NCBI RefSeq assembly: GCF_022682495.2
Contig: NC_071393.1
Span: 102,971,010-103,035,009 of the forward strand
Reading direction: 5' to 3'
Length of the DNA: 64,000 nt
DNA from: Desmodus rotundus
Lineage: Eukaryota > Chordata > Mammalia > Chiroptera > Phyllostomidae
Shown here: piece by piece, positions 12,173 to 23,639 of the stretch
Layout: every line of letters begins with the position of its first letter
How positions within the stretch are numbered: position 1 is the stretch's first letter
The notes under the pieces: generated by a model
What the model was told of the DNA's origin: nothing
The model's input: only the letters and a program-made list of their open reading frames with translations
The model's database searches: none
Translations under genes and position numbers: made by a program

Positions 12173-12390
12173 GCCCTGGCCAGGTGGCTCAGTTGATGGG
12201 AGCATTATCCTGTACATCAGAACGGTTATGGATTCAATTTCCTGGCCAGGGCACGTACCTACGTTACCAGTTTGATCCCCGGTTGGGGTGTGTACAGGAG
12301 ACGATTGATTGATGTCTCTCACATTGATGTTTCTTTTTCTCCTTCTTTCTCTCTCTCTCTCTCTCCTTCTCCCTTCCTCTCTAAAAAAGT
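12173..12390 (+). mobile_element. Bat tRNA-derived SINE, forward
   Basis: Starts GCCCTGGCCAGGTGGCTCAG, contains a tRNA-like part with a second CTGGCCAGGG, then 'TTGATGTCTCTCACATTGAT', a CT microsatellite (about 12347-12372) and a short A tail. The target-site duplication is not clear. Confidence 0.82.
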
Positions 12391-12574
12391 TAATGGAAAT
12401 ATGTTCAGGTGAGGATCAATACAAAATTGAAGTTACCATGTGTGTTAAAACATAACACACTATCTTTCTGCAACTTTACAAACTTGGTGTATCTAGGTAC
12501 CCTGCCCCCACTCTCCTGGGACATTCTATTGGGGGCATACTGAGGCTTCTAAGCAGTGGGAAGGAGTGGTTGGC

Positions 12575-13190
12575 CTTCAGTATGACTTGGGGTTCACTGA
12601 GCTGTAGCTTGTACCATCTGGTCTTCAAACACTGTACCACACGGTCTCCGGTCATAGCCCAGTGTCTTCAGTTCCTCTCTAGCCTCAGGTTATCCTGCCC
12701 ACACACTGTATACATACTCTTACTTCATCCCAACTGAAAGCCTCTGTGGATCCAGTGCCCCTCCTGTCCCCTTAGCCACCCCTTCGACTCTCCCAGGAAC
12801 AAGGCAGACATCTGCCTGTGTGTGTAAAAGAGAGTCTAAGATCAGTGAAACTTCACTTTTGTTTCTATCTTTCCTTCTGTATTGCTATGCACCACGCTGC
12901 CTGGGCTGTCTTAAAAATCAATTGCTGGTTCCCTGGCTGGTGTGGGTCAGTGGGTTGAGCACCAGCCTGCAAACTGAAAGGCTGCCAGTTCAATTCCCGG
13001 TCAGGGCACAGGCCTGGCTTGCGGGCCAGGTCCCCAGTTGGGGGGTGTGTGAGAGGCAACTGATTGATGTTTCTTCTGCACATTGATGTTTCTCTACCTC
13101 TCTTTCTCCCTCCCTTCCCTCTGAAAATAAATAGATAAAACCTTTAAAAAATCAATTATTGGTGCCAAGACCTTGGCTCTAGGTAATGAA
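12575..13190 (+). repeat. Local duplication, arm B
   Basis: Partner of arm A, offset by about 1.7 kb in direct orientation. The same landmarks occur in the same order with scattered substitutions and small indels. It is interrupted by Ves SINE 12930-13146. It lacks the GAGTACCATA segment at which the SINE of arm A inserted. Confidence 0.75.
12930..13146 (+). mobile_element. Ves SINE, near full length (in arm B)
   Basis: Starts TTCCCTGGCTGGTGTGGGTC, has recognisable pol III A and B box regions ('GTTCAATTCCCGGTCAGGGC'), the CATTGATGTTTCTCT block, CT-rich sequence and an AAATAAATAGATAAAA tail. The flanks AAAAATCAATTGCTGGT (12913-12929) and AAAAATCAATTATTGGT (13147-13163) are a 17-bp target-site duplication with two differences. 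Confidence 0.92.
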
Positions 13191-14844
13191 AGAGACTCTT
13201 CCCTCAAAGCTATTGTCTGTTCTATGAGTTTAGAACATGTATTGAAAAGTTCAAAAGCAGAAAGTGAATTTTCTTGTTCTTTCCCATTCTTTTCCTTCTC
13301 TGAGGTCAATGAATGGCACACCTCATCCATAATACAGACACATCTGATCCAAATGAATGCAGCTGATGCAGGAAGCAGGGAAGAGGGGATGTCATTGCAA
13401 CAAGGAGCAGGATGAGGGAACTTTGGTTAGTTTGACAAGATGTTACCCCAACCCAATCTCTCGCGGGTGATCTTTCATTAAGTACACTCGAGTCATTTAC
13501 TCTGTCTCCTATCCCCCATATTGCAGAGGTCCACTTTCTTTACAGGCCTTACTTCTGTGGTCTTTCCTTTTGGTGTTTTCCTCACCCTGCATTTCCACCC
13601 TTCCTTTATAGTCCTGACTCCGTCTGCCTGATTCTGTGCTGGTTGCTGGGAGCCGCCTAGTGGGAATGGAAACAGGAAATGGCTGTTGTCTTTGGGTCCT
13701 TGCTTTCTTCCTCCCCCCTTTCTCCCTTTTTTCCCCTTCCCTCCTTTCCCTCCTGACTCAAGATGCCAACTATCACAGAAATAGCTGCTCCCAGAAGGGA
13801 GGCTGCCAAATCCAGCAGGAGCCCAGGAAAGGAGGATGGCAGAGGTGGTAGCCTTCATGGCATCTCTTTGACAAATATCACAGAATCCTATTTTCTGTAC
13901 AGTAATTGCCTTATTGACTATCATTCTCTTTTTTTTTAATTTTGGAGGTGGAATTTGATTTTAAAAATACTTGCTATGTTTGAAGCATATGTTTAAGTCA
14001 TACTTTGAGGGGAAAGTGATTTCTTTAAGAGCACAACTCTAAAGAGGATCCATTTCTACTGAGGCCTTTAGGAATGCTGTCATTTAGAAAGGGAAGGAAC
14101 ATGTACTGTGCTTTCAAAGGCTTAGTGTGTCCTGAGAGGCACTTTCTAAACGGACTTTTCAAGACAGCTCTTGTCTCCTCCATAAGGACAATCATTTTAT
14201 TATGAAATTCTCTCAATGTTAAATGTAGATCTGACTAGTATTTATCTTAAGAATAGACTTACCCTGTGGGCTCAGATTCTGTGTGTGTGTGTATTTAATG
14301 CTCTTACTCTTGTGTTCAGAAACACTTGTGCTGCCTCACACGTTAAGCTGGAGTAAGTTGTCAGAAAATGCAATTTTAACTGAAAATTGTATGTCTTCAA
14401 AGAAATTTGCATTTAGTTGCATTTTGTTTTCATTTATCCAGCATGTCAGAGTGATATAAATGGGTCCTCTAACCAACTCAGTTCTGAGCTAAGCATCTCT
14501 CCTATGTGAGAGGAAGTAGGTTGGACACCAGGAAGAGGTAATGATGACTGAGGACGTCCCTGTCTATAAGAAGTTAGTAATCAAATTGGTGAAACAAGCA
14601 TTTAAAGAAAGCACCAGCATATAGGGCAGAATGAAATACCCGTAGAGGGGGTATACCAACCAATCTGGGCTGGGGATACACAGAAGGAGAAGGGTAAATT
14701 CTGAGAGAGGGTCAGGAAAGATTTCCTGGAAAAGGAGGCTTTGAGACGTAAGGAGGATGTAGTCTGCAGGAGAACAGGAGAAAGGCCCTCCAGCATGAGA
14801 GGAGAGCAGAGAGCCATCCTTAATTTAGACTTTTATTATTTCTA
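13191..14844. other. Unrecognised sequence with a polypyrimidine tract
   Basis: No gene or repeat that I recognise. The minus-strand frame of 143 codons at 13493-13924 has a G/K-rich centre because it reads through the CT-rich tract at 13700-13756, so I do not treat it as a gene. Confidence 0.4.
13700..13756 (+). repeat. Polypyrimidine tract
   Basis: Almost pure C/T over about 57 bases, able in principle to form triplex DNA. Probably low-complexity sequence. Confidence 0.7.
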
Positions 14845-15065
14845 AATATTTTATTGAATCAACTTCTTGTCTTCCTGCTTCTCTCCCCAAAACATGACTT
14901 TAAGCATATCATGTACATGTCTACTCAAAACTCATCCCCATGTGCCCATGTCCCATTGCTGGTTGAATGAATTCCAAACTCTTCATTGGACTTTTAGGAC
15001 TTTTCTCACCCTGACCCCAACCTATCTCTCCTGCTTTGAGCTAACTGATCTCTAGCATCAGATGT
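14845..15065 (+). repeat. L2-like fragment
   Basis: Phrases such as 'GAATTCCAAACTCTTCATTG', 'CTGACCCCAACCTATCTCTC' and CTCCTGCTTTGAG follow the pattern of a common L2-region sequence. Assignment is from memory. Confidence 0.4.
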
Positions 15066-16220
15066 CTGTAAGTGAAAGACTCTGGACCAAATATGCATCT
15101 ACAATATTGTTTAGATGTTTGAATCCATTTTCTACATGTTATAGTCAAAATACTTATTCTCCAAGGAAAAGAACCAAAGCTCCTTGGGCAGGTGGCTGAT
15201 GAGCCTGGAACATTGTGTAGCACCAGGAAATAAGGAAGTGCTCAGAAAAGATGGGACAAGTGTAAAGGACATAGGCACCAACCCAAAAAACTCCCCATGG
15301 CCAAATCTGGACAATTAGAACAACAAAACAAAAATGACCGTATTGGATTATAACCCACAAAATAAATGTCTATTAGTCCTTGCTAACATAACAACTGAAT
15401 AAATAAGTAAATGGAGGGAAAGGGACAGATTTTCCTTACAGAAGAATTCTAACTGATAAAAATAAAATGAATGAGGGAAATACAAAATCATCATGAGGCA
15501 ACAGCGCAGTAATAATTGCTGTAGGCAAGATGAACTGATGCATCCATGCATCGTCATCTCTCAAAAGCATCCCTCAAAAAATTTGAGAAGAAACAGGATA
15601 TCTGGGGATTCTCAGAGTGTCTCCCCTAAATATTTACCACTTACTGAAATATACATGGTAGCTTTATACTGAAAAACACACAGGATACCACCTTAACCAA
15701 GTGACCGAAGTGGATGTCATCAGTACATAAGACATACCAACATTATGATACAACACACTGAGAAGGGCACAACATCACTGCCATGGTATTTTGGCCAAAA
15801 ATGCATAATCTGAACTTACCCATGAGAAAACATCAAACACAAATCGAGAGATACTCTACATAATAACTGACCAGTTATCACCCAAACTGCCAAGATCATA
15901 AAAGACAAGAAAAGACTAAAGAACTGTAATCGATTAGAGGAGACAAAAGAAACAACCACTAAAAGCAATGTGGGATCCTGACTTGATCCCAGAACAGAAA
16001 AGGACATTAGGAAAAAAAACCCCAAAACACTAGGGAAATGTGAATAAATACTACAGTTTAGTTATCTTATAGCAATGTTAATTTTGTAGTTTTTATCATT
16101 ATACTATGGGAATATAAATTACTAATTTTAGGGAAAGCTAGGTAAAATTATACATGAACTCTCTGTACTATATTTTCAGTTTTTTAGTGAGTGTAAAATT
16201 ATAAATAAAAAGTTAAAAAT
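15066..16220 (+). repeat. Old L1M 3' untranslated region
   Basis: From about 15650 the sequence tracks a classic L1M 3' end. It has 'GTGGGATCCTGACTTGATCC', 'AGAACAGAAAAGGACATTAG', a TTTAGTTAT block, 'GAACTCTCTGTACTATATTT' and the terminal AATAAAAAGTTAAAAAT. The part before 15650 is consistent with upstream 3' UTR sequence but is less certain. No ORF2 is intact here. The A-rich end at 16207-16220 is the insertion point of HAL1-like copy A. Confidence 0.6.
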
Positions 16221-18711
16221 ACATCAGAATTACAAAAATTATAAAACAAGCATCACTCAGACCTGGCAGAAATCAAATTGAATGGAAGTCTGACAATTAC
16301 AGAATTAAAGAAACCACCATCCAGACTGGTAGGAGGGGCAGAGACATAGAACAGACTGACCCCACATCAACATGTGGTGGATAAAAATTTGGGAGGGATA
16401 TCTAAGGAGTGAGGAGACCCAGTCCCATGCTAGGCCCCTCAGCCCAAGGCACCAATGCCAGGAAGATAAGTCCCCATAATGTCTGGCTGCAAAAACCAGC
16501 AGGGATTGAGTCAGTAGTGGAAGAAACTTCTAGAAACCCAAGAAATTCCTCTTAAAGAACCCACACACAAACTTACTCCCTCTGAGCTCCAGCACCAGGG
16601 TAGCAGCTTGAAAGGCACCAGTGACATATAGGGAGGAACTGAAGCGGCTGGCATCAAGGCGAGAGCTGGAGGACAGCTTTCTCCCAGACAGAAAGGTAGG
16701 CAAAGCTACAGAGCCTGCAGGCAAGTGCCATACCTGAGACTCCATCGACCTGGGTAACACTGTCTGCCACACCCTGGAGAACCCCTGAGGCTCCCTCCCA
16801 CCCAATCTATAGCTGTTAACAATAACTTTCCCATATATATGGCTGTTCTTGGATGAACTTTACAACTTCCTAAACTCATTCAAATAAGCAACAACTGGCC
16901 TCAGTGAGCCCCTAACCACTATACCTCTTGTTAAGTGGCCCCAGACACAGCACTAGCAGCAACCAGCATAGAGTCACACCTTGGCATCACCTAGTTATCT
17001 CCAAACTCAGCACAATTAGCAGCCATCTCAGGTTGCTCTATAACTCAGGCAGGGTGGCTCTGGGGACAACACAGGTGGGTGCTGACCATGGCCTGCAAAT
17101 CACCTGGGAAACCCGAGGGCCTGCACACCCAGTGGACAGCTACAGACCACGCTGGAGCACTACTGCCCTGCCCCTGCACAGCTGATCCTCCATGGAAGGT
17201 GGAGGTTGGAGGTTGGAGGTCAGTGGCCACTGCCAATCCTTGCAACTGGCTGGCATGGGTAAATACCTCCCATTGACCCACCAACAGCAACCAAAGCTCA
17301 ACTACAAAAGAAGAGTATACTCAGCCCACATAAGGGCACACCTTGAGTGCCCATCTTGGGTGATAGGGAGATTGTGCCATTCGACCCTATAGAACACCTA
17401 TTACCAAGACAAGAAGTCGTAGAAGCTCTACCTAATACATAGAAACAAACACAGAGAGGCTGCCAAAACGAGGAGACAAAGAAATATGGCCCAAATGAAA
17501 GAACAGATCAAAACTCCAGAAAAAGCACTAAACAATATGAAGATAAACAATCTATCAGATACACAGTTCAAAACACTGGTTATAAGGATTCTCAAGGAAC
17601 TTAGTGAGGACCTCAGCAGCATAAAAAAGACCCAATAAGAAACGAAGGATATGCTAATTGAAATAAAGAACAATTCACAGGGAAATGACAGTAGAGTGAA
17701 TAAAGCCAAGAATCAAATCAATGATTTGGAACATAAGGAAACAAAAAACAACCAATCAGAACAATAAAAAGAAAAAAAACATTAAAAAACAAAACCCCAG
17801 GATAGTGTGAGCAGTCTATGAGAAACTGCAAGCATCCCAACATTTGCATCATAGGGATGCCAGAAGAAGAAAAGGAAGAGCAAACAATGGGAAATTTATC
17901 TGAAAAATAATGAGACACAACTTCCCTAATTTGGTGAAGGAAACAGACATACAAGTCCAGGAAGCACAGAGAGTCCCAAACAAGATAGATGCAAAGAGGC
18001 CCACTCAAGACACATAATAATTAAAATGCCAAAAGTTAAAGATAAAGAGAGAATCTTAAAAGCAGCAAGGAAAAGCAGTAATCACCTACAAAGGAGTTCC
18101 CATAAGACTGTCAGATGGTTTTTCAAAAGAAACTTTGCAGTCTAGAAGGGACTGGCAAGAAATATTCAAAGTCATGGAAAGCAGGGACTTAGCCAAGATT
18201 GCTCTACTCAGCAAAAACATCATTTAGAATCAAAGGGCAGATAAAGAGCTTCCCAGATAAGAAAAAACTAAAGGAGCTCATCATCACATAACCATTATTA
18301 TATGAAATGTTCAAGAGACTTAAGAAGAAGAAGATCAAAACTATGAACAATAAAATGGCAATAAATACATATTTATCAAAAATTGAACCTAAAAAACAAA
18401 CTAAGCAAACAAGAAGGTTGGAGACAGAATCATGGATATGGAGAGCATTTTGATGGTTGTCAGATGGGAGAGGTGTGTAGGGGAATGGGTGAAGAGGTGA
18501 TGTGATTAAGAAGTACAAATAGGTGCATACGGAATAGCCATAGAGACGTGAAGTACAGTATAGGAAATGGAGTAACCAAAGAACTTATACACATGACCAA
18601 TGGACATGAACAAGGGTGTGGGGATTGCCTCAGGGAGTGGGGGTGCTGGGTAAACGGGGGCAAAGGGGGAAATTTGGAAGAGCTGTAATAGCATTATCAA
18701 TAAAATATTTT
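16221..18711 (+). mobile_element. HAL1-like (ORF1-only L1) element, copy A
   Basis: L1-type leader of about 1.26 kb, a decayed ORF1 (17486-18325) and a G-rich L1-type 3' UTR. The UTR ends with GTAATAGCATTATCAATAAA and an A/T tail, and no ORF2 lies between ORF1 and the UTR. The A-rich flanks AAAAAGTTAAAAAT (16207-16220) and AAAAAGTTTAAAAAAT (18712-18727) look like a target-site duplication. The leader starts later than that of copy B, so A may be slightly 5' truncated. A GGTTGGA-type short tandem lies at 17195-17220. Half-L1 elements of this plan are known in mammals and are presumably mobilised by ORF2 protein from full L1s. Confidence 0.82.
17486..18325 (+). pseudogene. L1 ORF1 relic of copy A
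   Basis: The start MAQMKEQIKTP and the motif NLSDTQFKTLVIRIL place this as L1 ORF1, an RNA-binding chaperone with coiled coil, RRM and C-terminal domain. An in-frame TAA at 17636-17638 (codon 51) ends translation, and further disruptions follow. The distal part still corresponds to the RRM and C-terminal domain of copy D (for example the LSFRIKGQIKSFPDK-like region near 18210-18260). Confidence 0.82.
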
Positions 18712-18727
18712 AAAAAGTTTAAAAAAT

Positions 18728-19338
18728 CATTATTTCACATATATATTCACGCACAATTTGTATTTCTGTGTTATCTGGGAAATTTAAAGGCCCACATGTG
18801 ATGATTTGGCATGGAGCAGCAGCTACCTCCCTGTAAGTGGGGCATGTGTTTTTCAGGTTGCCACAGTCCCTCCATCTCTCTTTTGTGCTACATGGGGCCA
18901 TGTTCTATTTATTTACTGTGCTACAAACCTAGTTCCAAGAAGCGTTTGAGTTTCGAATTCATTGCTCAATAAAAATCCCAAGTTCCAGGCCAAATGGTCT
19001 ACCTGCTGTTCTCTAAACAATCTTTGTCTTAATCCTTCGCATATTCTCACAATTGCTCAAGCTGTTCCTTCTGTCTGAACTGACTTCCTGGCTCTATCCC
19101 CAACACAATTTATTTCAATCTTTCCCATCCTTTAAGAGGTAGCATGCAGACCCCTACTCCATTAAGGCTCTATCCTTCAGTTGAGTTCATTTCTCTTTCC
19201 TTTGAACAAATAAGGTACTGGGCGTTCCTTGGAAAATAGCACCATTTTTTGCATCAGTCACTTCAGCAGCTATATGTCGGGCATATTTTCCTAGTGCTAG
19301 GGACACCCACATGAGCATTATGTCATCTTCCATCAAGT
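18728..19338 (+). repeat. L2-like fragment
   Basis: From about 18955, phrases such as 'CAAGCTGTTCCTTCTGTCTG', TCCCATCCTTTAAGAGGTAG and 'ACTCCATTAAGGCTCTATCC' resemble an L2 3' half. The first 220 bases are unrecognised. The fragment is cut by copy B of the HAL1-like element. Confidence 0.5.
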
Positions 19339-19773
19339 AAGATCTTTCAGGCCTCAGCTTCTGGTCATGATGGCAGCATAGTAAATGCAGTACTCACATC
19401 CTCCCACAACCACATCACAAGTACAACTAAACTACAGAACAACCATCATTCAGAACTGTCTGAAATCTAGCTAGACAGAAGTCCTATTAATCAGGATATA
19501 AAGAAGAAGTCACATGGAGACTGGTAGGATGGGCGAAGACTACAAACATGCTGGTCCCATACCCACGTGTGGTGGCTAAACATTGGGAAGGATATCTCAG
19601 CTGCAGAGGTCCCCCCTGTGGAGCAGTGGTCCCAGCCTCACACCAGAACCCCCAGCCCAGGGTCCAGTGTCAGCCAGTGTCAGCAAGAGAAGTACCCATA
19701 ACTTCTGGCTATGAAAACCAGCAGGAACTGATGCTGAGTAAGATAGAGGGTTTCTGGAGACCCAGACATTCCT

Positions 19774-19836
19774 TTTTTTTTTTTTTTTTTTGAGAATTTT
19801 TTTTTATTGTTATTCAATTACAGCTGTCTACATTTT
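19774..19836 (-). mobile_element. 63-bp 5'-truncated L1/HAL1 3' end, nested in copy B
   Basis: On the minus strand it reads as the terminal 'GCTGTAATTGAATAACAATA' motif of bat-type L1 3' ends followed by A/T sequence and about 18 A. It is bracketed by a perfect 12-bp duplication CCAGACATTCCT (19762-19773 and 19837-19848), proving a retrotransposition event. Confidence 0.83.
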
Positions 19837-20833
19837 CCAGACATTCCTCTTAAAGGGCCTACCCATGAACTTACTCAGTCTCACTCACTCTGAGCTCCAA
19901 CACTGGGGCAGCATCTTAAAAGGCAACAGGGACATACTGAGAGGAACTGAATTGTCTGGCATCAGGGCAAGAGCTGCAAGGGCAGACAAAAGTACTGGCC
20001 AAGGCCATTGTCCCTTTTGGAGCCCTACCACCACAGAGCTGGCAAGCAGTCACCATATCTGAGTCTCCATCAACCTGACTAACACTGATTGCCCCCCTGG
20101 AGATTCCCTGAGTCCCTGCCCCTCCCAACTTTCAGGCTCATCCAAGCCACTTCCAATAGTTTTTCCATACAAATGGTCCATGTTGGCTCGTGCTTCAGAC
20201 TTCTAAAATTTCTCAACAAGCAGCATCTGATCTCGGCATGCCCTATACCTCTCACTAAGTGGCCCCAGTTCCAGCACTAGCAGCAGACGGTCTCTCCTGG
20301 ACACTTCCAAGCCCAGCACAAGTAGCAATCATGTGCAGATTGCTTTATAGTTCATGCTAGGTGGAACCAGGCAGAATGCAGGTGGTGGCTGACCTTGGCC
20401 TGTACCTCCCAAGAGGCCCCAAACCAACACATCCAGTGGAAAGCTTCAGACCGTGTCTAAGCACCACCCAACCACTTCCACAAGTGGCACACTCAAAGGG
20501 CACACTCAAAGGGCACCAGAGCCCCACTGAAGTAAGTCCTGCTCTGTGGGGTGGGCTCCTGCACAGCTGACCCTCCACAAGGGTTGCAGCCAGTCCTTGC
20601 AGCAGATTGCCCTGGGGATAAATCCAGCCATTGGCATGCCAACATCAATCAAGGCTCGATTACAAAAGGAGGGTATACATAGCTCACACAGAGGTCACAC
20701 CTGGAGTTCCCAGCTTGGGTGAATGTGGAGGCTGTGCCACTGGACCCTACAGGACACCTACTACATAAGGCCACACTGCCAATCCCAGGAGACATAGCAG
20801 CTCTACCTAATACACAAAAACAAACACAGAAAC

Positions 20834-21715
20834 ATGGCCCAAATGAAATAACAGAACAAAACTCTAGAAAAAAACTAAACAAAATGGAGACAAGCAATCT
20901 ACTAGATGCAGAGTTCAAAGCACTGGTTAAAAGGATGCTCAATGAACTTAGGGGAAGAGCAGATGAACTTAGTGAGAACTTCAACAAAAAGATAGGAAAC
21001 AAATGGAACTAGAAAACATAAAAAAGAACCAGTCATAAATGAAGACTACATTAACTGAAATGAAGAATATATTACAGGGAATCAATAGTGGAGTAGATAA
21101 AGCAGAGGATAAAGCAGAGGATCAAATCAGAGATTTGGAAGATAAGAAAGCAGAAAACACCCAATCAGAGGAGCAAAGAGAAAAAAGAATACAAAAATAT
21201 GAGGATAGTATAAGAAGTCTCTGGGACATCTTCAAGCATACCAACATTCACATCATTGGGGTACCAGCAGAGAAGAGAGAGAGCAAGGAACTGAAAACCT
21301 ATGTAAAAGAATAATGACAGAAAACTTCTCTCACCTGGAGAAGGAAATAGACAGACAAGTCCAGGATGGGCAGAGAGTCCCAAACAAGACGAACCCAAAG
21401 AGGCCTGCATAAAAAACACATAATAATTAAAATGCCAAAGATTAAAGACAAAGAAATGAAGCTTAAATCTGCAAGAGAAAAACAGTGAGTTACCTACAAG
21501 GGAGCCCCCATAAGACTGTCAGCTGATTTCTCAATAGAAACTTTGCAGGCCAGAAGGGAGTGGCAAGAAATATTCAAAGTGATGAAAAGCAAGGACCTAC
21601 AACCAAGATTACTCTACCCAGCAAAGCTGTCATTTAGAATAAAAGCACAAGAAAAACCTAAAGAAGTTCATCACCATCACACCAGTATTACATGAAATAT
21701 TAGAGTCTTCTTTAA
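20834..21715 (+). pseudogene. L1 ORF1 relic of copy B
   Basis: The start MAQMK is followed by TAA at codon 6 (20849-20851). Frames of 97 and 91 codons further on retain recognisable ORF1 pieces, for example NLLDAEFKALVKRMLNEL and a coiled-coil-like stretch rich in E and K. C-terminal pieces of the RRM and C-terminal domain persist near 21430-21640. Several frameshifts separate the pieces. Confidence 0.82.
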
Positions 21716-22220
21716 CAAAAAGAAAAAAAGATAAAAAATATGGATAAATAAAATGGCAATAAATACACATATATCAACAACTGAATTTAAAAAACAAAAT
21801 AAACAAACAACTGGAACAGAAACACACTCATAGACATAGATATAGAGAACATTTGACAGGTGCCAGATGGGAGGGGTTGGGGGGGTGAGTGAAAAAGGTG
21901 AAGGGATCAGGAAGTACAAATTGGCAGTTACAGAACGGTCACAGCGATGTAAAGTGCAGCATAGAGAATATAGTCAATAACATTGTAATAACTCTGTATG
22001 GTGTCAGATGGGTATGAGATTTATTGGGATGATCACTTAGTAAGCTACTTGATGTTTAAGCACTGGGTTGTACACCTGAAACTAATACAATATTTTATGT
22101 CATCTGTAATTTAGAAATTAAAAATTATTTTAAATAATAATAATTTAAAAAAAAGATCTTTCAGGCCTGAAGGAAGGCAGATAAGAAAAGCAGCAATTAG
22201 AATATGTGTGGAAGTGCTAC

Positions 22221-22924
22221 TGATACAGAGAGATCTGATCAGATTACTGGGGAGGAGTTGGGAGGGGCCATAAGAAGAGGCAATGGTAAACAGTCCGAGA
22301 GGGGACTGGCTGAGAAGCTAATGCCTCCAGAGCACATGGAATAATTATAGGCTAGAAGATTTGAAATAAAAGAGGGCTAGCTCTATGGCTCAAAGGCTCT
22401 GGTGCTGGCTTGAGCCCTTAGGCTTGCTCGCTCACTCTCTTTTTCCTTGAGGGTGCCTGGATGATCAGGCTGCAGCTGCCTGCATTTCCCAGCAGACAGT
22501 ATTTTGGATTGGAAGAAACTCCAGGCACGGCCTAGGGCCAGCTGGCCTGGAACAGGGTGGCAGGATTATTCTTCTTTGGGTGTTCTAGAGTGGATGATCT
22601 CTGAGGCAGAGGCCTGTCATTCTTCCAAAACTGTGTGGCTTTTGTATCTTAAATTGTTTTAGTTTGTAAACTAACCCTATACAAATAAGATAACTAAAAA
22701 CTAACAGGGGGAATGCTTTAATTGGTGGGTTTAAGTGATTAAAACTGTGACTAAAGGGTTAAAGAGTTTGGCCTTAATGGATAGGATTAAGTGACTACTG
22801 GATGTGGAAAGCTGTTATTCCAAAACTGCAACTTTTGAATAAAGACTCTTCTCCTTTATCACCAAACCTTTGCCTCTGGAGTTTTGCCTAGAGGGTGGTG
22901 ACGGGCAGCAGGACCCCAGTTTCT
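22221..22924 (+). mobile_element. Solo LTR 2 of the same ERV family as LTR1
   Basis: Starts TGATACAGAGAGATCTGATC and aligns with LTR1 over its first 400 bases. It carries AATAAA at 22838 and ends near GGTGACGGGCAGCAGGACCC. GCTAC before and GCTCG after may be an eroded 5-bp target-site duplication. The region between about 22620 and 22830 differs from LTR1, so this is probably another subfamily or a recombinant. No internal genes adjoin it. Confidence 0.75.
22838..22843 (+). promoter_or_regulatory. LTR2 polyadenylation signal
   Basis: AATAAA about 80 bases before the LTR end. Confidence 0.6.
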
Positions 22925-23334
22925 GCTCGGTAACACTGTGATAGAGCTATGCACAAGACTCTAAAAGTCTCCAAGGGGGAATGAAGGACCTCGGTTGAGT
23001 CTTAGAGGAAAATGAGGAATTAGGTAGAAAGTGATGAGGCCTGGAAACTAGAGAAGAAAAACTTAATCAAATGCTTGAAGTCCTGGAAAGGCAACTGCGA
23101 ACAGCTTAGAGTATGTGTGTTTGCAGGTGAGTTTGGGCAGCTAGGAGACGGAGCCTTGTGCAGTGGCCAAGTTCATATGAGCCTTATCACCCTCACTTGA
23201 TTATTAACTCCTTTAGGGGTAGAGAAATATGGGGGCAGAAGGAAAGAACAAACTTCAGGTTAAAAGACCTCACTTCTACTAGAGTCTGCTCTTTACTACT
23301 GGTTATGACATTTATAGTTATGTGTCTACTTATA
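22925..23334. other. Unrecognised spacer
   Basis: No gene or repeat recognised between LTR2 and the MIR pair. Confidence 0.4.
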
Positions 23335-23639
23335 AGTTCTGTGGACTTGGGTGAGTTACTCAATGTCTCTGCCTCAGTTTCCTCCTGTGTAAAACACTAC
23401 TGACCACAGAGAATTTGAAGCAGTGATGATAACCGTGATCAAGGACACTGATCAACCAGAATAGATGCTGGGCCAATGGGAAGAGACACTGGCTATAAAA
23501 AAACTTGTAAGTGCAGACCAGAGTGTGCTGACTGATCATCAGCCTTGGTTGTGATGAATAAATGAGCTAATCTTTGTAAACTACTTGGCCAACTTTCTGG
23601 CTCGGAGTAAGCAATTAATGAATGTTACTTATTAGAACT
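23335..23639 (+). repeat. MIR, forward (first of an inverted pair)
   Basis: Has 'GACTTGGGTGAGTTACTCAA', 'CTCTGCCTCAGTTTCCTCCT' and, after about 120 unrelated bases, 'GAATAAATGAGCTAATCTTT' and a TAAGCAATTAATGAATGTTA end. The order is that of MIR with an internal expansion. Confidence 0.75.

Larger units (their letters stand above)
19355..22152 (+). mobile_element. HAL1-like (ORF1-only L1) element, copy B
   Basis: A 2.8-kb insertion between perfect 16-bp duplications AAGATCTTTCAGGCCT (19339-19354 and 22153-22168). It appears to be full length, with a 1.48-kb leader starting near 'CTTCTGGTCATGATGGCAGC', an ORF1 relic (20834-21715) and a 3' UTR. The UTR terminus differs from copies A, D and E and is the common L1MA-like end ('GTGTCAGATGGGTATGAGAT', 'GGGTTGTACACCTGAAACTA'). 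No ORF2. The leader contains a nested 63-bp insertion at 19774-19836. Confidence 0.87.

Noticed and set aside
12930..13146. tRNA-like A and B boxes
   Set aside because: They belong to a Ves SINE, and no cloverleaf tRNA gene is present.
10872..13190. Possible CRISPR-like or tandem array
   Set aside because: Only two long arms separated by 1 kb, with no short regular repeats and spacers. It is a local duplication in a mammalian genome.
13493..13924. 143-codon minus-strand frame with a GGKGGKGKKGRKGGGRKQ-like stretch
   Set aside because: The basic stretch is the translation of the reverse of the polypyrimidine tract at 13700-13756.
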